DNA of 64,000 bases from Populus alba (taxonomy: Eukaryota; Streptophyta; Magnoliopsida; Malpighiales; Salicaceae): NCBI RefSeq assembly GCF_005239225.2, contig NC_133284.1:29374339-29438338 (forward strand). The letters run 5' to 3'. The position numbers and the translations under genes were made by a program. This document shows positions 63,709 through 64,000 of the stretch, piece after piece. Numbering within the stretch: position 1 is the stretch's first letter; each line of letters begins with the position of its first letter. The notes beneath the pieces were generated by a model. It saw only the letters and a program-made list of their open reading frames with translations, did not search any database and was not told the DNA's origin.

Positions 63709-63721
63709 CAAGGGAGGAGTA
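63709..63721 (+). other. Polypurine tract
   Basis: caagggaggagta directly precedes the 3' LTR. It is the usual plus-strand priming site in reverse transcription. Confidence 0.75.
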
Positions 63722-63722
63722 T

Positions 63723-63983
63723 TGTTATAACTAAGAAATAGTGTGTAACTAAGACGATTATCCTTAGATAGTTAATGGTGGGCAAGCGCAAGGCACGTGG
63801 GGAAATCATTAGGAATCAGTTGGAGTCAATTAGTAGTTAGAATAAGCCTGTAAAGCATGTTGAAAGGTATATAAGGATAGAGAGTTTACGTATAGGTTAC
63901 GAAAAGTAATAACAGAATCATTTCTCCTTTAAATCTCTGTTCTTCTCTTTGTTTCTTCATTTCTTGTTAAGCTAAGCTTAACA
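63723..63983 (+). repeat. 3' LTR (261 bp)
   Basis: Starts TGTTA and ends TAACA as the 5' copy does, with TATA box near 63869. It differs from the 5' LTR at about 24 positions, of which most are transitions. Seventeen bases of flanking DNA follow before the window ends. Confidence 0.92.
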
Positions 63984-64000
63984 ATCATCCTGGATATAGA

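Larger units (their letters stand above)
58839..63983 (+). mobile_element. Ty3/gypsy LTR retrotransposon, chromovirus-like, inactive
   Basis: It has both terminal repeats, a tRNA-Met primer site, a gag-protease-RT-RNase H-integrase order (the Ty3/gypsy order) and a purine tract before the 3' LTR. The integrase C-terminus ends in a chromodomain-like segment near 63570-63650 (WSNLYPEDATWEDLEDL), which points to chromoviruses. Gag and pol are broken by many stops and several frameshifts. The LTRs differ at about 24 of 261 aligned positions, mostly transitions, plus a 10-bp indel, so the copy is old. Five-base flanks are gacat and atcat (3 of 5 match), so the target duplication is not clear. The insertion is in forward orientation downstream of the Josephin-like gene. 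Confidence 0.93.

Noticed and set aside
63984..63988. Target duplication of the gypsy element (gacat versus atcat)
   Set aside because: Only 3 of 5 bases match, which is not enough to claim a duplication; shifting the LTR ends to ATTGTTA...TAACAAT does not help.

Overview
This is a window of plant nuclear DNA: intron-rich genes with GT-AG introns, chloroplast-targeted proteins, a plant-type TPP riboswitch in a 3' UTR, and plant transposons between the genes. The AT-rich intergenic repeats, and one element with the GGGAACACGGTT/AACCGTGTTCCC hairpin, look like those I associate with poplar and willow (Populus or Salicaceae). I cannot prove the genus without a search.

Layout. 0-11 kb: no intact gene. 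It holds a 33-bp minisatellite, a 972-bp hAT-type non-autonomous transposon with an 8-bp target duplication, and a decayed En/Spm-like element. 11.3-12.6 kb (+): a two-exon DIVARICATA-type MYB factor. 12.6-18.2 kb: repeats, including a probable tRNA-type SINE on the minus strand bracketed by 35-bp direct repeats, a diverged tandem repeat family and a hairpin element. 18.3-18.7 kb (-): a broken GH3 beta-glucosidase fragment. 19.3-21.2 kb (-): a four-exon STP hexose/H+ symporter. 22.5-28.0 kb (-): a six-exon gene for a large acidic membrane-anchored protein of unknown function. 28-33 kb: repeats only. 33.1-40.0 kb (+): a 13-exon chloroplast FtsH7/9-type protease. 41.8-45.1 kb: tandem repeats with a 291-bp TRIM retroelement nested in them. 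45.6-48.3 kb (+): THIC (thiamine HMP synthase), with its TPP riboswitch at 48.90-49.02 kb. 51.0-51.9 kb (+): an intronless SRC2-like C2-domain protein. 55.8-56.4 kb: a second hAT-type element. 56.7-57.6 kb (+): a Josephin-like deubiquitinase. 58.8-64.0 kb (+): a complete but dead Ty3/gypsy retrotransposon with a chromodomain-like end.

The genes do not form an operon-like unit; each has its own job (transcription, sugar uptake, plastid proteolysis, thiamine synthesis, membrane binding, deubiquitination). The order STP, acidic protein, THIC, C2 protein, Josephin-like matches, as I remember it, the duplicated Arabidopsis blocks At1g07300-07340 and At2g29620-29640. This suggests an ancient linkage group. 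The best regulated system is THIC with its riboswitch. The least understood gene is the acidic protein, whose phase-0 exons look as if they spread by duplication. All exon boundaries were placed by eye from splice motifs, reading phase and family knowledge.
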